The notes under the pieces: model-generated | Database searches by the model: none | The model's input: the letters and a program-made list of their open reading frames with translations, nothing else | Told to the model about the DNA's origin: nothing | In this document: positions 24,501-36,360 of the stretch, piece after piece | How positions within the stretch are numbered: position 1 is the stretch's first letter | Layout: each line of letters begins with the position of its first letter | Program-made: the position numbers and the translations under genes | NCBI RefSeq assembly: GCF_035594125.1 | Contig: NC_087185.1 | Location: forward strand, 10,494,501 to 10,558,500 | DNA from: Scylla paramamosain | Lineage: Eukaryota; Arthropoda; Malacostraca; Decapoda; Portunidae | Direction: 5' to 3' | Length of the DNA stretch: 64,000 bases

Positions 24501-27500
24501 TTTCTGGTAAGGTCGTTTAAGTTCCTCATATAGGAAGCTTTGCATGCATTTTAAAGTTTGGTACATAACAATCCGAAAAAAAAAGCTGAAATTAACTTTT
24601 TTGATAATATTCTTTTATTTTATGATTGCCCTGAATTTTCCCAGAATTTTGGCATCTCGGTACCTATGAATATAAATAACAAAAAAAAAATTATATTTTT
24701 GTATTTTTGTATTTTTAAAAATTTTTTTTTAAATAAAGAGTGTTATTTGTGGGTTTTAGCTTTTTGGTACTTAAGGAACTCAAAAAACACTCATAATGCA
24801 CGTTTCTCGTAATGTCCTTTTGTTTCCCAAAGATTATGTTCTTTGCATGTATTTAAGCGTTTTTATAGATAACATGATCAAAAACACTGAAAACACATGT
24901 TTTTGGTAATATTATTCTGTTTCTCCATAAAGCTTGTTTTGCATGCGTTTTAGCGGTTTGGTATATAAGGAGCTCAAAAACACTTAAAGGCAAGGTTTTT
25001 ATATAAATTGGTGTTATTCCAATTTAATATGATTGCCCTGCTTTTTAGTGCTTTATTGCCTATCACGCTCAAAAACACTTAAAAGACACTTTTCTGATAA
25101 TGTCATTTTTTTCTCACATAAAGGTGGTTTCGCATGCAATTTGGGGTTTTGGTAACTAAGAATGTGAAAAGCACTCAAAATACACGCATTTAGTAAGATT
25201 GTTCTCTTTCTCAGTTAAGAGTGTTATTCATGAGTTTGAGCATTTTGGTATCTAAGAACCTTCTCCATATGCACGAGTTTTTGTGTTCTTTTGAACTATA
25301 AAAAAAACTCATTATACACTTTTCTTGCAAAGTCCTTTTGTTTTCTAATATAGAGTGCTTTGCATCAATTTTCGTTTTTTTTGTAGGTAACAAGCTCAAA
25401 AACACTCAAAATATACCTTTTTGGTAATGTTTTTCTATTTCTTGATATTAGTTGGTTTGCATCCGTTTTAGCGTTTTTTTACGTAATGCACACAAAAAAC
25501 ACAGTTTCAGCAATTTTGTTTTGGATTCTCATATAGAGTGAGTTCTTTATTATTTATCGTTTTGGTGCCTAACATGCTGAAAAACACTCAAAAAACAGAT
25601 TTCTGGTAAGGTCGTTTAATTTCTTCATATAGGAGTCTTTGGATGCACTTTAGGGTTTGGTAAATAATAGTCCGAAAAAAAAGCTAAAATTAACTTTTTT
25701 GATAATTTTTTTTTATCATATAATAGCCCTGAATTTTCCCAGAATTTTTTGCATCTCTGTACCTATGAAGATGAATAACAAAAAAATATCCTTTTTTTAT
25801 TTTTATTTTTTTCTAAATAAAGAGTTATTTGTGGGTTTTAGCTTTTTGGTACTTAAGGAACTTAAAAATACTTATAATACACATTTCTCGTAATATCCTT
25901 TCGTTTCGCAAACATAGGGTTCTTTGCATGTATTTAAGCGTTTTTATAGATAAAATTATCAAAAAAACTCAAAATATATGTTTTTGGTAATTTTATTGTT
26001 TCTCCATGAAAAGTGTTTTGCATGCGTTTTAGCGTTTTGATATGTAATGAGCTCAAAAATACTTCAAGGCAAGTTCATCGTAAAAGTTGTTTTTATTCCC
26101 ATGTAATGTGATTTCCCTATTTTTTAGTGCTTTATTGTCTAACACGCTCAAAAACACTCAAAAGACTCTTTTCTGGTAATATCATATTTTTTCCAACATA
26201 AAGCTAGTTTTGAATGGAATTTGGGGTTTTGGTAACTAAGAATGTTAAAAAAAAACTCAAAACACACGCATTTAGTAAGGTTATTCTATTTCTTAATTAA
26301 AAGTGTTATTCATGAGTTTCAGCATTTTGGTATGTAAGAAACTTTTTTAATACACACATTTGGTAAGATAATTCTGTTTTAAAATTAAAATTGTTATTTA
26401 TGAGTTTCAGCTTTTTGGTATGTAAGAAACTTCTTTATGTACACGAATTTTTGAGTTTTTTACCTTTTGGTTCTTGTCAAACTATAAAACACTCATACAC
26501 GTTTCTCGTAATGTCGTTTTCTTTGCCAATATCAAGTGCTTTCCATCCATTTTTGCATTTTTTGTAGGTATCAAGCTCAAAAACACATCAAAATATATCC
26601 TTTTGGTAATGTTATTCTATTTCTTCATATTGGTTTTTTTACATCCGTTTTAGCGTTTTTCTACGTAAATCACTGAAAAGACACGTTTTAAGTAATATTG
26701 TTGAAATTGCTGAAAGACACTCAAAAGACAGGTTTCTGGTAAAGTCTTGTAATTTCCCCATATAGGTGGATTTGCATGCACTTCAGGGTTTATATATAAC
26801 TCCGGAAAAAAGCTAAAATTATTTTTTTATAATGATTTTTTTTTTTACAAAATTTCCATGAATTTTGCCAGAATTTTGGCATCTCGGTACCTATGAAGAT
26901 AAATAACAAAAAAAAAAGTTTTTCTCTCTATAAAGAGTGTTGTTTGTGGGTTTTAGGTTTTTAGTACTTAAGGAACTTAAAGCACTCATAATACACGATT
27001 GTCTTAATGTCCTTTTGTTATACAGACATAGGGTTCTTTACATGTATTTAAGCGTTTTTATAGGTTAAATGATCAAAAAACACTCAAAATACATGTTTTT
27101 GTTAATGTTATTCTGTTTCTCCGTAAAGGGTATTTTGCATGCGTTTTAGCGATTTGGTATGTAAGGAGTTAAAAAAAGAAACACTTTAAGGCAAGTTCTT
27201 CGTAAAAGTTGGTTTTATTCCCATGTAATGTCATTGTTCTGCTTTTTAGAGCTTTGTTGCATATGACGCTGAAAAACACTAAAAGACACTTTTTTGGTAA
27301 TGTCATTTTTTTTCCCACATGAAGCTATTTTCGCATGTATTTTGGCATTTTCGTAACTAAGAATCTGAAATACACTGAAAATACACAATTTGGTAAGGTA
27401 GTTCTGTTTATCAATTAAAATTGTTATTCATGCATTTCATCATATTGGTATGTAAGAAATTTCTCTATATACACGAGTTTTCTCGTTTATTGCCTTGTGG

Positions 27501-28660
27501 TTCTTTTTAAAATTATAAAACACTCATTATACACGTTTCTCGTAATGTCCTTTTGTTTCCTAATATAGAGTGTTTTACTTCCATTTTGCATTGTTTTGCA
27601 GGTAACAAGATCAAAACCACTTAAAACATATCTTTTTGGTAATGTTATTCTATTTCTTCATATAGGTTGGTTTGCATCCGCTTTAGCGTTCTTCTACTTA
27701 AAACACTGAAAAGACACGTTTTCAGGAATTTTGTTTTGGATTCACATATTGACTGACTTACATATTATTTATCGTTTTGGTGCCTAACATGCTAAGAAAC
27801 ACTGAAAAGACAGGTTTCTGGTAAAGTCATTTAACTTCCTTATATATGTGGCTTTACATGCACTTTAGGATTTGGTAAATAATAATCCGAAAAAAAGCTA
27901 TAATTAACTTTTTTGGTAATTATCAAAAACACTCAAAATACATGTTTTTGGTAATGTTATTCTGTTTCTCCATAAAGTTTGTTTTCCATGCGTTTTAGCG
28001 CTTTTGTAGGTAAGGAGCTAAAAAATACATATTGGCAAGTTATTGGTAAAAGTTGGTTTTATTCCCATTTAATGTGATTTCCCTGCTTTTGAGTACTTCA
28101 TTGCCTAACACGCTCAAAAAAAATTAAAAGACACTTCTGGTAATGTCATTTTTTCCCTCATAAAGCTAGTTTCGCATGTGATTTTGGGTATTGCTAACTA
28201 GGAAAATGAAAAACACTCAAAATACACGCATTTGCTAAGGTTGTTCTGTTTCTCAATTAAGATTGTTATTCATGAGTTTCAGCATTTTGGTATCTAAGAA
28301 ACTTCTTTATATACTTGAGTTTTTGCGTTTTTCTACGTAAAACACTGAGAAGATACATTTTCAGTAATTTTGGTTTGGACTCCCATATAGAGTGAGTTCC
28401 TTATTATTTATCGTTTTGGTGCGTAACATCCTGAAAAACACTCAAAAGACAGATTTCTGGTAAGGTCGTTTAATTTCGTCATGTAGAAGGCTTTGTATGC
28501 ACTTTAGGGTTTGGTACATAACAGTCCGAAAAAAAAGCTAAAATTAACTTTTTTGATAATATTGTTTTGTTCATATAATTTTCCAGAATTTTTCCAGAAT
28601 TTTAGCATCTCGGTACCTATGAAGATGAAAAATAAAAATTCCTATTTTTTTTCTAAATAA
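21531..28660 (-). repeat. HOR satellite array, reverse block 3
   Basis: Reverse array with A landmarks near 22785, 23878, 24870, 25955, 27063 and 27920. A D-to-G junction lies near 22141. A deletion near 24042 removes most of subunit I (GATTGCC joins AATTTGGGG). The G'/H duplication is at 26290-26430 and the variant H near 27385. C2 jumps to A near 27920 and G jumps to E near 28335. The block ends in C1, where it switches to forward F near 28660. Confidence 0.92.
26290..26430 (-). repeat. G'/H partial duplication (marker HOR)
   Basis: Same structure as at 16388: G' (CATGAGTTTCAGCATTTTGG), H-head variant (AATACACACATTTGG), then a second G'. It lies about 9.9 kb from the 16388 copy. Confidence 0.84.
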
Positions 28661-29392
28661 TATCAAGAAGTAGAAAAACATTACCAAAAAGGTATATTTT
28701 GAGTGTTTTTGAGCTTGTTACCTACAAAAAAAAAACGCGAAAATTGATACAAAGCACTCTATATTGGGAAAGAAAGGGACATTGCGAGAAAAGTCTATAA
28801 TGAATGTTTTATAGTTCAAAAGAACCACAAGGCAAAAAACGCAAAAAATCGTGTATATGGAGAAGTTTCCTAGATACCAAAATGCTGAAACTCATGAATA
28901 ACACTCTTAATTAAGAAACAGAACAACTTTACTAAATGCGCATATTTTGAGTGCTTTTCACTTTCTTAGTTACCAAAATCCCAAATTTCATGCGAAACCA
29001 GCTTTATGTGGGAAAAAAAAATGACATTACCAGAAAAGTGTCTTTTGAGTGTTTTTGAGCGTGATAGGCAATAAAGCACTAAAAAGGAGGGGAATCACGT
29101 TACATGTCAATAAAATCAATTTTTACCAAGAACTTGCCTTTAAGTGTTTTCAGCTCCTAATATACCAAAACGTTAAAACGCATGCAAAACACACTTTATG
29201 GAGAAAGAGAATAACATTACCAAAAAAATCTTGAATGTTTTTGATCATGTTACCAATAAAAACGCTTAAATAAGTGCAAAGAACCCTATTTTTGGGAAAC
29301 GAAAGGACGTTACGAGAAACGTGTCTTATGAGTGTTTTTAAGATTATTATTTACCAAAAAGCTAAAATCCACAAATAACACTCTTTATTCAG

Positions 29393-29490
29393 AAAAAATA
29401 AATAAATGAAAAAAATACGATATTTTTTTTTCGTTTCATCTTCACAGGTACCGAGATGCCAAAATTTGAGCAAAATTCAGGAAATTATGA
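29393..29490 (+). repeat. Reference subunit C1
   Basis: The most aberrant subunit. It lacks the GAGTGTTTTT core and has an A-rich run followed by a T-rich run. A conserved stretch follows, with TTCATCTTCACAGGTACC, GAGATGCCAAAATT and AAATTCAGGAAATTAT. The A/T runs vary most in length across the window. GGTACC is a conserved palindrome in most copies. Confidence 0.85.
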
Positions 29491-29577
29491 GTTAATTATC
29501 AAAAAACAATTTTAGCTTTTTTTTTCGTACTGTTATGTACCAAACCCTAAATTGCATGCAAAGCCACCTATATGAAG
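29491..29577 (+). repeat. Reference subunit C2
   Basis: Its first half carries a TTTTAGC run followed by poly-T and CGTACTGTTATG in place of the usual core. The second half has ACCAAACCCTAAA, then GCATGCAAAGCCACC. The AAACCCTAA it contains matches the plant telo-box string. In this copy the first bases are slightly shortened (GTTAATTATC). Confidence 0.85.
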
Positions 29578-29672
29578 AAATTAAACGTCTTTGCCAGAAA
29601 ACTGTCTTATGAGTGTTTTTCAGCTTGTTAGACACTAAAAATGTAAATAACATGCAAGTCACTCTATATGGG
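29578..29672 (+). repeat. Reference subunit D
   Basis: A typical subunit: a TTAAACGTCTTTGCCAGAAA start, then GAGTGTTTTTCAGC and a GTAAATAACATG second half, ending CTCTATATGGG. Across the window D appears in several marked versions (CTTATGAG, CTTTTGAG, TTTTTTGAG), useful for telling HOR variants apart. Confidence 0.85.
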
Positions 29673-29758
29673 AATCTAAAAAAAAATTACTGAAAACATG
29701 TCTTTTCGGTGTTTTACGTAGAAAAACGCTAAAACGGATGCAAACCAACCAATAAGAA
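29673..29758 (+). repeat. Reference subunit E
   Basis: The shortest full subunit (86 bp). Its core is altered to CGGTGTTTTACGTAG in place of GAGTGTTTTTGAG. It carries the palindrome TACGTA and then AAAACGCTAAAACGGATGC. It is among the better conserved subunits by eye. Confidence 0.85.
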
Positions 29759-29857
29759 GAAATAAAATAACATTACTGAAAAGGTATATTTTGAGTGTTT
29801 TTGAGCTTGTTACCTACAAAAAAACGCGAAAATGGATGCAAATCACTCCTTATTGGG
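29759..29857 (+). repeat. Reference subunit F
   Basis: A canonical subunit: an AATAACATTAC start, then GAGTGTTTTTGAGCTTGTTA, a variable A run, CGCGAAAATGGATGC and a TATTGGG end. The A run between the halves changes length between copies. Confidence 0.85.
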
Positions 29858-29972
29858 AAACAAAAGGACATTACGAGAAACGTGTATAATGAGTGTCTTA
29901 TTACTTTTGAGCAAAAGAACTTGTGGTTCACAAGAACCACAAGGCAAAAAACGCAAAAAACTCGTGTATATA
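29858..29972 (+). repeat. Reference subunit G (hairpin variant)
   Basis: Ordinary G is about 93 bp; this copy is 115 bp. The extra sequence lies after GAGTGTCTTATTA and creates the inverted repeat at 29920-29943. The rest is typical: AAAGGACATTACGAGAAACG, then GCAAAAAACG and ACTCGTGTATATA. Confidence 0.85.
29920..29943. repeat. Perfect 10 bp inverted repeat in G
   Basis: The arms CTTGTGGTTC and GAACCACAAG are perfect complements with a 4-base ACAA spacer. The right arm is present in ordinary G subunits; the left arm is extra. This suggests a foldback copy of the local sequence. Confidence 0.9.
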
Positions 29973-30028
29973 AAGAAGTTTCTTAGATACCAAAATGCTG
30001 AAACTCATGAATAACAATATTAATTGAG
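29973..30028 (+). repeat. Reference half subunit G'
   Basis: Only about 56 bp, matching the second half of a full subunit (TAGATACCAAAATGCTGAAA, then AATTGAG). It has no GAGTGTTTTT core. Its presence in nearly all HORs shows that the half-subunit loss is older than HOR amplification. Confidence 0.82.
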
Positions 30029-30119
30029 AAACAGAACAACCTTACCAAATGCGTGTATTTTGAGTGTTTTTCACATTCTTAGTTAGCAAAACCCCAAATA
30101 GCACGCAAAACTATGTTGG
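30029..30119 (+). repeat. Reference subunit H
   Basis: The core reads TTTTGAGTGTTTTTCACATT, followed by CTTAGTTAGC and a CCCCAAAT second half. A separate H variant with AAATTGTG or ACACACATTTGG wording marks particular HORs elsewhere in the window. Confidence 0.84.
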
Positions 30120-30210
30120 AAAAAATATGACATTAAAAGAAGTGTCTTTTGAGTGTTTTTGAGCGTGTTAGGCAATAAATCACAAAAAAAAGGGCAATCA
30201 CATTACATGG
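30120..30210 (+). repeat. Reference subunit I
   Basis: The core is TTTTGAGTGTTTTTGAGCGT, followed by GTTAGGCAATAAA and GGGCAATCACATTACATGG. Elsewhere the end alternates between GGGCAATC and GAACAATC, another HOR-variant marker. Confidence 0.84.
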
Positions 30211-30299
30211 AAATTTTTACCAAGAAGTTGCATTGAAGTGTTTTTGACCTCCTTACAAACCAAAACGCTAAAACGCATGTAAAAAACTCCTTCATGGAG
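30211..30299 (+). repeat. Reference subunit J
   Basis: It reads TTTTTACCAAGAAGTTGC, AGTGTTTTTGACCTCC and CAAAACGCTAAAACGCATG. Most other copies have GAGCTC after the core and GCATGC near the end. Its core is one breakpoint of the inverted cassette. Confidence 0.84.
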
Positions 30300-30396
30300 A
30301 AGCAGAATAACATTACTAAAAACATGTGTTTTAAGTGTTTTTGATCATGTTACCTATAAAAACGTTTAAATACATGGAAAGAACCTTATGTATGGG
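30300..30396 (+). repeat. Reference subunit A
   Basis: It reads AATAACATTAC, AAGTGTTTTTGATCATGTTA and CTATAAAAACG. The TGATCA palindrome in the core is confined to A, which makes it the best landmark for HOR phase throughout the window. Confidence 0.86.
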
Positions 30397-30492
30397 AAAC
30401 GAAAGGACATTACAAGAAACGTGTATTAGGACCTTTTTTAAGTTCTTTAAGTACCAAAACGTTAAGACCCACAAATAACACTCTTTATAGAG
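30397..30492 (+). repeat. Reference subunit B
   Basis: It reads AAACGAAAGGACATTACAAG, then a core with TTTTTTAAGTTC, AAGTACCAAAACG and ACCCACAAATAACACTC. It ends TTATAGAG, directly before the A-rich start of the next C1. Confidence 0.85.
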
Positions 30493-31622
30493 AAAAAAAA
30501 TAAATAAAAAAAAATAGCTTTTTTTTTATACTGATTTTCATAGGCACCAAGATGCCAAAATTCTAGCAAAATTCAGGGAATTTATGTGGAAAAAAAGAAC
30601 ATTATAAAAAAAAGTTAATTTTAGCTTTTTTTCGGACTGTTATGTACCAAACCCTAAAGTGCATGCAAAGCCACCTAAATATGGAAATTAAACGACTTTA
30701 CAAGAAACCTGCCTTTTGAGTGTTTTTTACCATGTTAGGCACCAAAACGATAAATACCATTGAAGTCACTCAATATGGGAATCCAAAACAAAATTACTGA
30801 AAACATGTCTTCTCAGTGTTTTACGTAGAAAAACACTAAAATGGATGCAAACTAACCAATACGATAAAAATAGACAAACATCACCAAAAAGGTATATTTT
30901 GAGTGTTTTTGAACTTGTTACCTACAAAAAACGCGAAAATGCATGCAAAGCACTCTATATTGGGAAACAAAAGGACATTACAAGAAACGAGAATAATGAG
31001 TGTTTTATAGTTTCACAAGATCTACAAGGGAAAAAACAAAAAAACTTGTATATATGGAGAATTTTCTTAGACACCAAAATGCTCAAACTCATGAATAACA
31101 CTATTAATTGAAAAACAGAACAGCCTAACTAAATGCGTGTATTTTCAATTTTTTTTTTCACATTCTTAGTTAAAAAGAAAACGAAATTCCATGCGAATAT
31201 AGCTTTATGTGGGAAAAAAATGACATTACCAGAAAAGTGTCTTTTGAGTGTTTTTGAGTGTTAGGCAATAAAGCACTAGAAAGCAGGGCAATCACATTAC
31301 ATGGAATAAAATCTACTTTTACCAAGAACTTGCCTTTAATTTTTTTTCAGCTCCTTATATGCGCTAAAATGCATGCAAAACACACTTTATATAGAAACAA
31401 AATAACATTACCAACAAAAGGTATTTTGAGTGTGTTTTAATCATGTTATCTATAAAAACGCTTAAATACATGCAAAGAACCTTATGTTTGGATATTACAA
31501 AAAACGCGAAAAAGGATGCAAAGCACTCTATATTGGGAAACAAAAGGACATTACAAGAAACGTGAATAATGAGTGTTTTATAGTTTCACAAGAACCACAA
31601 GGCAAAACACGCAAAAACTCGT

Positions 31623-34600
31623 CAAAGTTGGTTTTATTCCCATATAATGTGATTGCCCTGCTTTTTAGTGAATTATTGCCTAACATGCTCAAAAACACTC
31701 AAAAGACACTTCTAATAATGTCATTTTTTCCCACATAAAACCTAGTTTCGCATGCTATTTGGGATTTTGCTAAGAATGTTAAAAATACTGAAAATACACG
31801 CTTTTGGTAAGGTTGTTCTGTTTTTCAATTAAGATTGTTATTCATGAGTTTCAGCAATTTGGTATCTAAGAAACTTCTTTATATACACGAGTTTTAGCGT
31901 TTTTTGCCTTTTGGTTCTTGTGAACCACAAGTTCTTTTGCTCGAAAATAGTAAGATACTCATTATACACGTTTCTCGTGATGTCCTTTTGTTTCCCAATA
32001 GGGAATGCTTTGCATCCATTTTCACCTTTTTTGTAGGTAACAAGCTTAAAAACACTCAAAATATACTTTTTGGTAATGTTTTTTTTTTTTTTTTCATATT
32101 GGTTGGTTTGCATCCGTTTTGGCATTTTTCTACGTAAAACACCGAAAAAGATACGTTTTCAGTAATTTTGTTTTGGATTACCATATAGAGTGACTTCCAT
32201 ATCATTTATCGTTTTGTTACCTAACATGCTGAAAAACACTCATAAGACAGTTTTCTGGCAAAGATGTTTGATTTCACCATATAGGTGGTTTTGCATGCAC
32301 TTTAAGGTTTGCTAAATAGAAGTCGAAAAAAAATGCTAAAATTAACTTTTTTGATAATGTTCTTATTTCAAAAAAATTCATGAATTTTTCCCGAATTTTG
32401 GCATCTCGTTACCTGTGAAGATGAATAAGAAAGAAAAAAATATCGTATTTATTTATTTATTTATTTTTTCAATAGAAAGTTATTTATGGCTTTTAGCTTT
32501 TTGGTTCTTAGTGAATTAAAAAAACACACATAATACACGTTTCTCGTAATGTCCTTTCGTTTTCCACAAATAGGGTTCTTAGCATGTATTTAAGCGTTTT
32601 ATTGGTAACATGATCAAAAACATTCAAAATACATGTTTTTGGTAATGTTATTCTGTTTCTCCATCAAGTGTGTTTTGCATGCATTTTAGCGTTTTTTTAT
32701 ATAAGGAGCTCAAAAACACTTAAAGGCAAGTTCTTGGTAAACATTGGTTTTATTCCCATGAAATGTGATTGCCCTTCTTTTTAGTGCTTTAATGCCTATC
32801 ACGCTCAAAAACATTCAAAAGACATTTTTTTGGTAATGTCATTTTTTTCCCACATAAAGCTGGTGCAATTTTAGGTTTTGGTAACAAAGTATGTGAAAAG
32901 CACTCAAAATACACGCATTTAGTAAGATTGTTCTGTTTCTCAATTGAGAGTGTTGTTCCAGAGTTTCAGCATTTTGGAATATAAGAAACTTCTCTATATA
33001 CACGAGTTTTTGCGTTTTTTGCCTTGTAGTTCTTGTGAAACTATAAAACACTCATTATACACGTTTCTTGTAATGTCCTTTTGCTTTTCAATATAGAGTG
33101 CTTTCCATCCATTTTCGCGTTTTTTCTAGGTAACAATTTCAAAAACACTCAAAATATACCTTTTTGGTAATGTTATTTTATTTCTTCATATTAGTTGGTT
33201 TCCATCCATTTTAGCGTTTTTCTACGTAAAACACCGAAAAAACACGTTTTTATTAATTTTGTTTTGGATTCCCATATAGATTGACTTCCATGTTATTTAT
33301 TGTGTTGATTCCTAACATGCTGAAAAATACTCTTAAGACCGTTTTTTGGCAAAGACGTTTAATTTCCCCTTATTGGTGGCTTTGCATGCACTTTAGGTGT
33401 TTAGTACATAATAGTCCGAAAAAAAAGCTAAATTTAACTTTTTTAATAATGCACTTATTCCACATAATTTCCTGAATTTTGCCCGAATTTTGGCATTTTG
33501 GTACCTGTGAAGATGAATAAGAAAGAAAAAAAATTATGTATTTTTTTTTATTTATTTATTGTTTCTGAATAAAGAGTGTTATTTGTGGCTTTTAGCTTTT
33601 TGGTAATTAATGAACTTAAAAACACTTGTGATACACGTTTCTCGTAATCTCTTTTCGTTTCCCAAAAATAGCGTACTTTGCATGTATTTATGCGTTTTTA
33701 TTAATACATGATCAAAAACACTCAAAATACACGTTTATGGTAATGTTATTCTGTTTCAACATAGAGTGTTTTGAATGCGTTTCAGTGTTTTAACATATAA
33801 GGAGCTCAAAAACACTTAAAGGCAAGTTCTTGGTAAAAATTCGTTTTCCTCCAATGTAATGTAATTGCCCTCCTTTTTAGTGCTTTATTGCCTATCACGC
33901 TGAAAAACACTCAAAAGACATTTTTCTGGTAAAGTCATTTTTTTTCCCACAAATATATTTTCGCATGCAATTTGGGGTGTTTGGTAACTAAGAATGTGAA
34001 AAGCACTCAAAATGCACGCATTTATTAAGGTTGTTCTGTTTCTCAATTAAGAGTGTTATACATGAGTTTTAGCATTTTTTATCTAGGAAACCTCTCCATA
34101 TACACGAGATTTTGCGCTTTTTGCCTTGTGGTTTTCTTGAACTATAAAAGACTCATTATACAATTTTCTTGCAATGACCTTTTGTTTCCCAATATAGAGT
34201 GATTTGCATCAATTTTCGCGTTTTTTGTAGGTAATAAGCTCAAAACACTCAAAATATACCTTTTTAGTAACGTTTTTCTATTTCTTGATATTGGTTACTT
34301 TGCATCCGTTTTAGCGTTTTTCTACGTAAAACAATAAGAAGACACGTTTTATGTAACTTTGTTTTGGATTCCCAAATAGAGTGCTAACATTCTAAAAAAC
34401 ACTCAAAACACAGATTTCTGGTAAGGTCGTTTAATTTCCTTATATATAGGAGGATTTACATGCACTTTAGGCTTTGGTACATAAGTCCGAAAAAAAAGCT
34501 GAAATTAACTTTTTTGATAATATTCTTTTATCATATGATTGCCCTGAATTTTCCCAGAATTTTGGCATATCGGTACCTATGAATATGAATAACAAAAAAA

Positions 34601-36350
34601 AAAATCATATTTTTTAATTTTTTTATTTTTTATTCTCTAAATAAAGAGTGTTATTTGTGGGTTTTAGCTTTTTCGTACTTGAGGAACTTAAAAAAAACAC
34701 TCATAATACACGATTCTCGTAATGTCCTTTTGTTTCCCAAACATTTTGTTCTTTGCAAGTATTTAAGCGTTTTTATAGATGACATGATCAAAAAACACTC
34801 AAAATACATGTTTTTGGTAGTATTATTCCGTTTCTCCATAAAGTTTGTTTTGCATGCGTTTTAGCGGTTTGGTATATAAGGAGCTCAAAAACACTTAAAG
34901 GCAAGTTTTTTTTATAAAAATTGGTGTTATTGCAATGTAATATGATTGCCCTGCTTTTTAGTGCTTTATTGTCTATCACGCTCAAAAACACTTAAAAGTG
35001 TCATTTTTTCCTCACATAAAGGTGGTTTCGTATGCAATTTGGTGTTTTGATAACTAAGAATGTGAAAAGCACTCAAAATACACGTATTTAGTAAGGTTGT
35101 TCTCTTCCTCAATTAAAAGTGTTATTCATGAGTTTCAGCATTTTGATATCTAGGAACCTTCTCCATATACACGAGTTTTTGTGTTTTTTGCCTTTTGTTT
35201 TTTTTGAACTATAAAAACTCATTATACACTTTCCTTGCAAAGTACTTTTGTTTTCTAATATAGAGTAGTTTGCATCAATTTTCGCGTTTTATGTAGGTAA
35301 CAAGCTCAAAAACACTCAAAATATACCTTTTTGGTAATGTTTTTCTATTTTTTGATATTGGTAGGTTTGCATCCGTTTTAGCGTTTTTCTACGTAAACCA
35401 CAGAAAAAACACGTTTTCAGCAATCTTGTTTTCGATTCTCATATAGAGTGAGTTCCTTATTATTTATAGTTTTGGTGCCTAACATGCTGAAAAAATCTCA
35501 AAAAAGAGATTTCTGGAAAGGTTGTTTAATTTCTTCATATAGGAGTCTTTGGATGCACTTTAGGGTTTGGCACATAACAGTCCGAAAAAAAAAACTAAAA
35601 TTAACTTTTTTGATCAATTTCTTTTATCATATAATAGCCCTTAATTTTCCCAGAATTTTGGTATCTCGGAACCTATGAAGATGAATAACAAAAAAAAAAA
35701 AATCCTATTTCTATATTTTCTTACTTTTTTTCTAAATAAAGAGTGTTATTTGTGGGTTTTAGCTTTTTGGTACTTAAACTACTTAAAAACACTTATAATA
35801 CACATTTCTGGTAATGTCCTTTCGTTTCGTAAACATAAGGTTCTTTGCATGTATTTAAGCGTTTTTGTAGATAACATGATCAAAAACACTCAAAATATAT
35901 GTTTTTTGGTAATTTTAATGTTTCTCCATAAAATGTGTTTTGCGTGCGTTTTAGCGTTTTGGTATGTAATGAGCTCAAAAACACTTAAAGGCAATTTCAT
36001 CGTAAAAGTTGTTTTTATTTCCATGTAATGTGATTGCCATGCTTTTTAGTGCTTTGTTGCCTAACACGCTCAAAATCACTCAAAAGACACTTTTCTGGTA
36101 ATATCATATTTTTTCCCACATAAAGCTAGTTTTGCATTGGAATTTGGGGTATTTGTAACTAAGAATGTAAAAAAAAACTCAAAACACAGGCATTTAGTAA
36201 GGTTTTTCTATTTCTTAATTAAAAGTGTTATTCATGAGTTTCAGCATTTTGGTATGTAAGAAACTTTTATAATACACACATTTGGTAAGTTATTTCTGTT
36301 TTAAAATTAAAAGTGTTATTCATGAGTTTTAGCTTTTTGGTATGTAAGAA
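31623..36350 (-). repeat. Segmental duplication, left copy
   Basis: Matches 59260-64000 at an offset of about 27.65 kb. Shared rare features include TTTTGGTTCTTGTG beside the G hairpin, CCACAAATATATTTTCGC at 33957, and CTTAAACTACTTAAAAACAC near 35775. Its left edge coincides with the strand switch at 31622. Confidence 0.87.
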
Positions 36351-36360
36351 ACTTCTTTAT
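36220..36360 (-). repeat. G'/H partial duplication (marker HOR)
   Basis: Same structure as at 16388, about 9.9 kb beyond the 26290 copy and inside the left segmental duplication. The second G' reads GAGTTTTAGCTTTTTGG. Confidence 0.84.

Larger units (their letters stand above)
28661..31622 (+). repeat. HOR satellite array, forward block 4
   Basis: Just under three forward HORs, with A landmarks near 29240, 30340 and 31440. The second (29393-30492) is nearly complete, and its subunits are annotated separately as the reference. An A-to-F deletion near 31490 (TATGTTTGGATATTACAAAA) shortens the last repeat. The block ends inside G (CAAAAACTCG), where it joins reversed J near 31622. Confidence 0.93.

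Noticed and set aside
29393..29490. Poly-T runs in C1 as transcription terminators or poly-A tails of retroposons
   Set aside because: The runs occur in every HOR at the same place next to an A run, with no transcription unit or retroposon body beside them.
35675..36028. Open frame of 117 codons, the longest in the window
   Set aside because: It crosses C1, B, A and J in an arbitrary frame and opens on a lysine run from the poly-A tract. In the duplicate near 63353 that tract has 17 A instead of 13, which shifts the frame, and no comparable open frame remains. There is no sign of protein selection.
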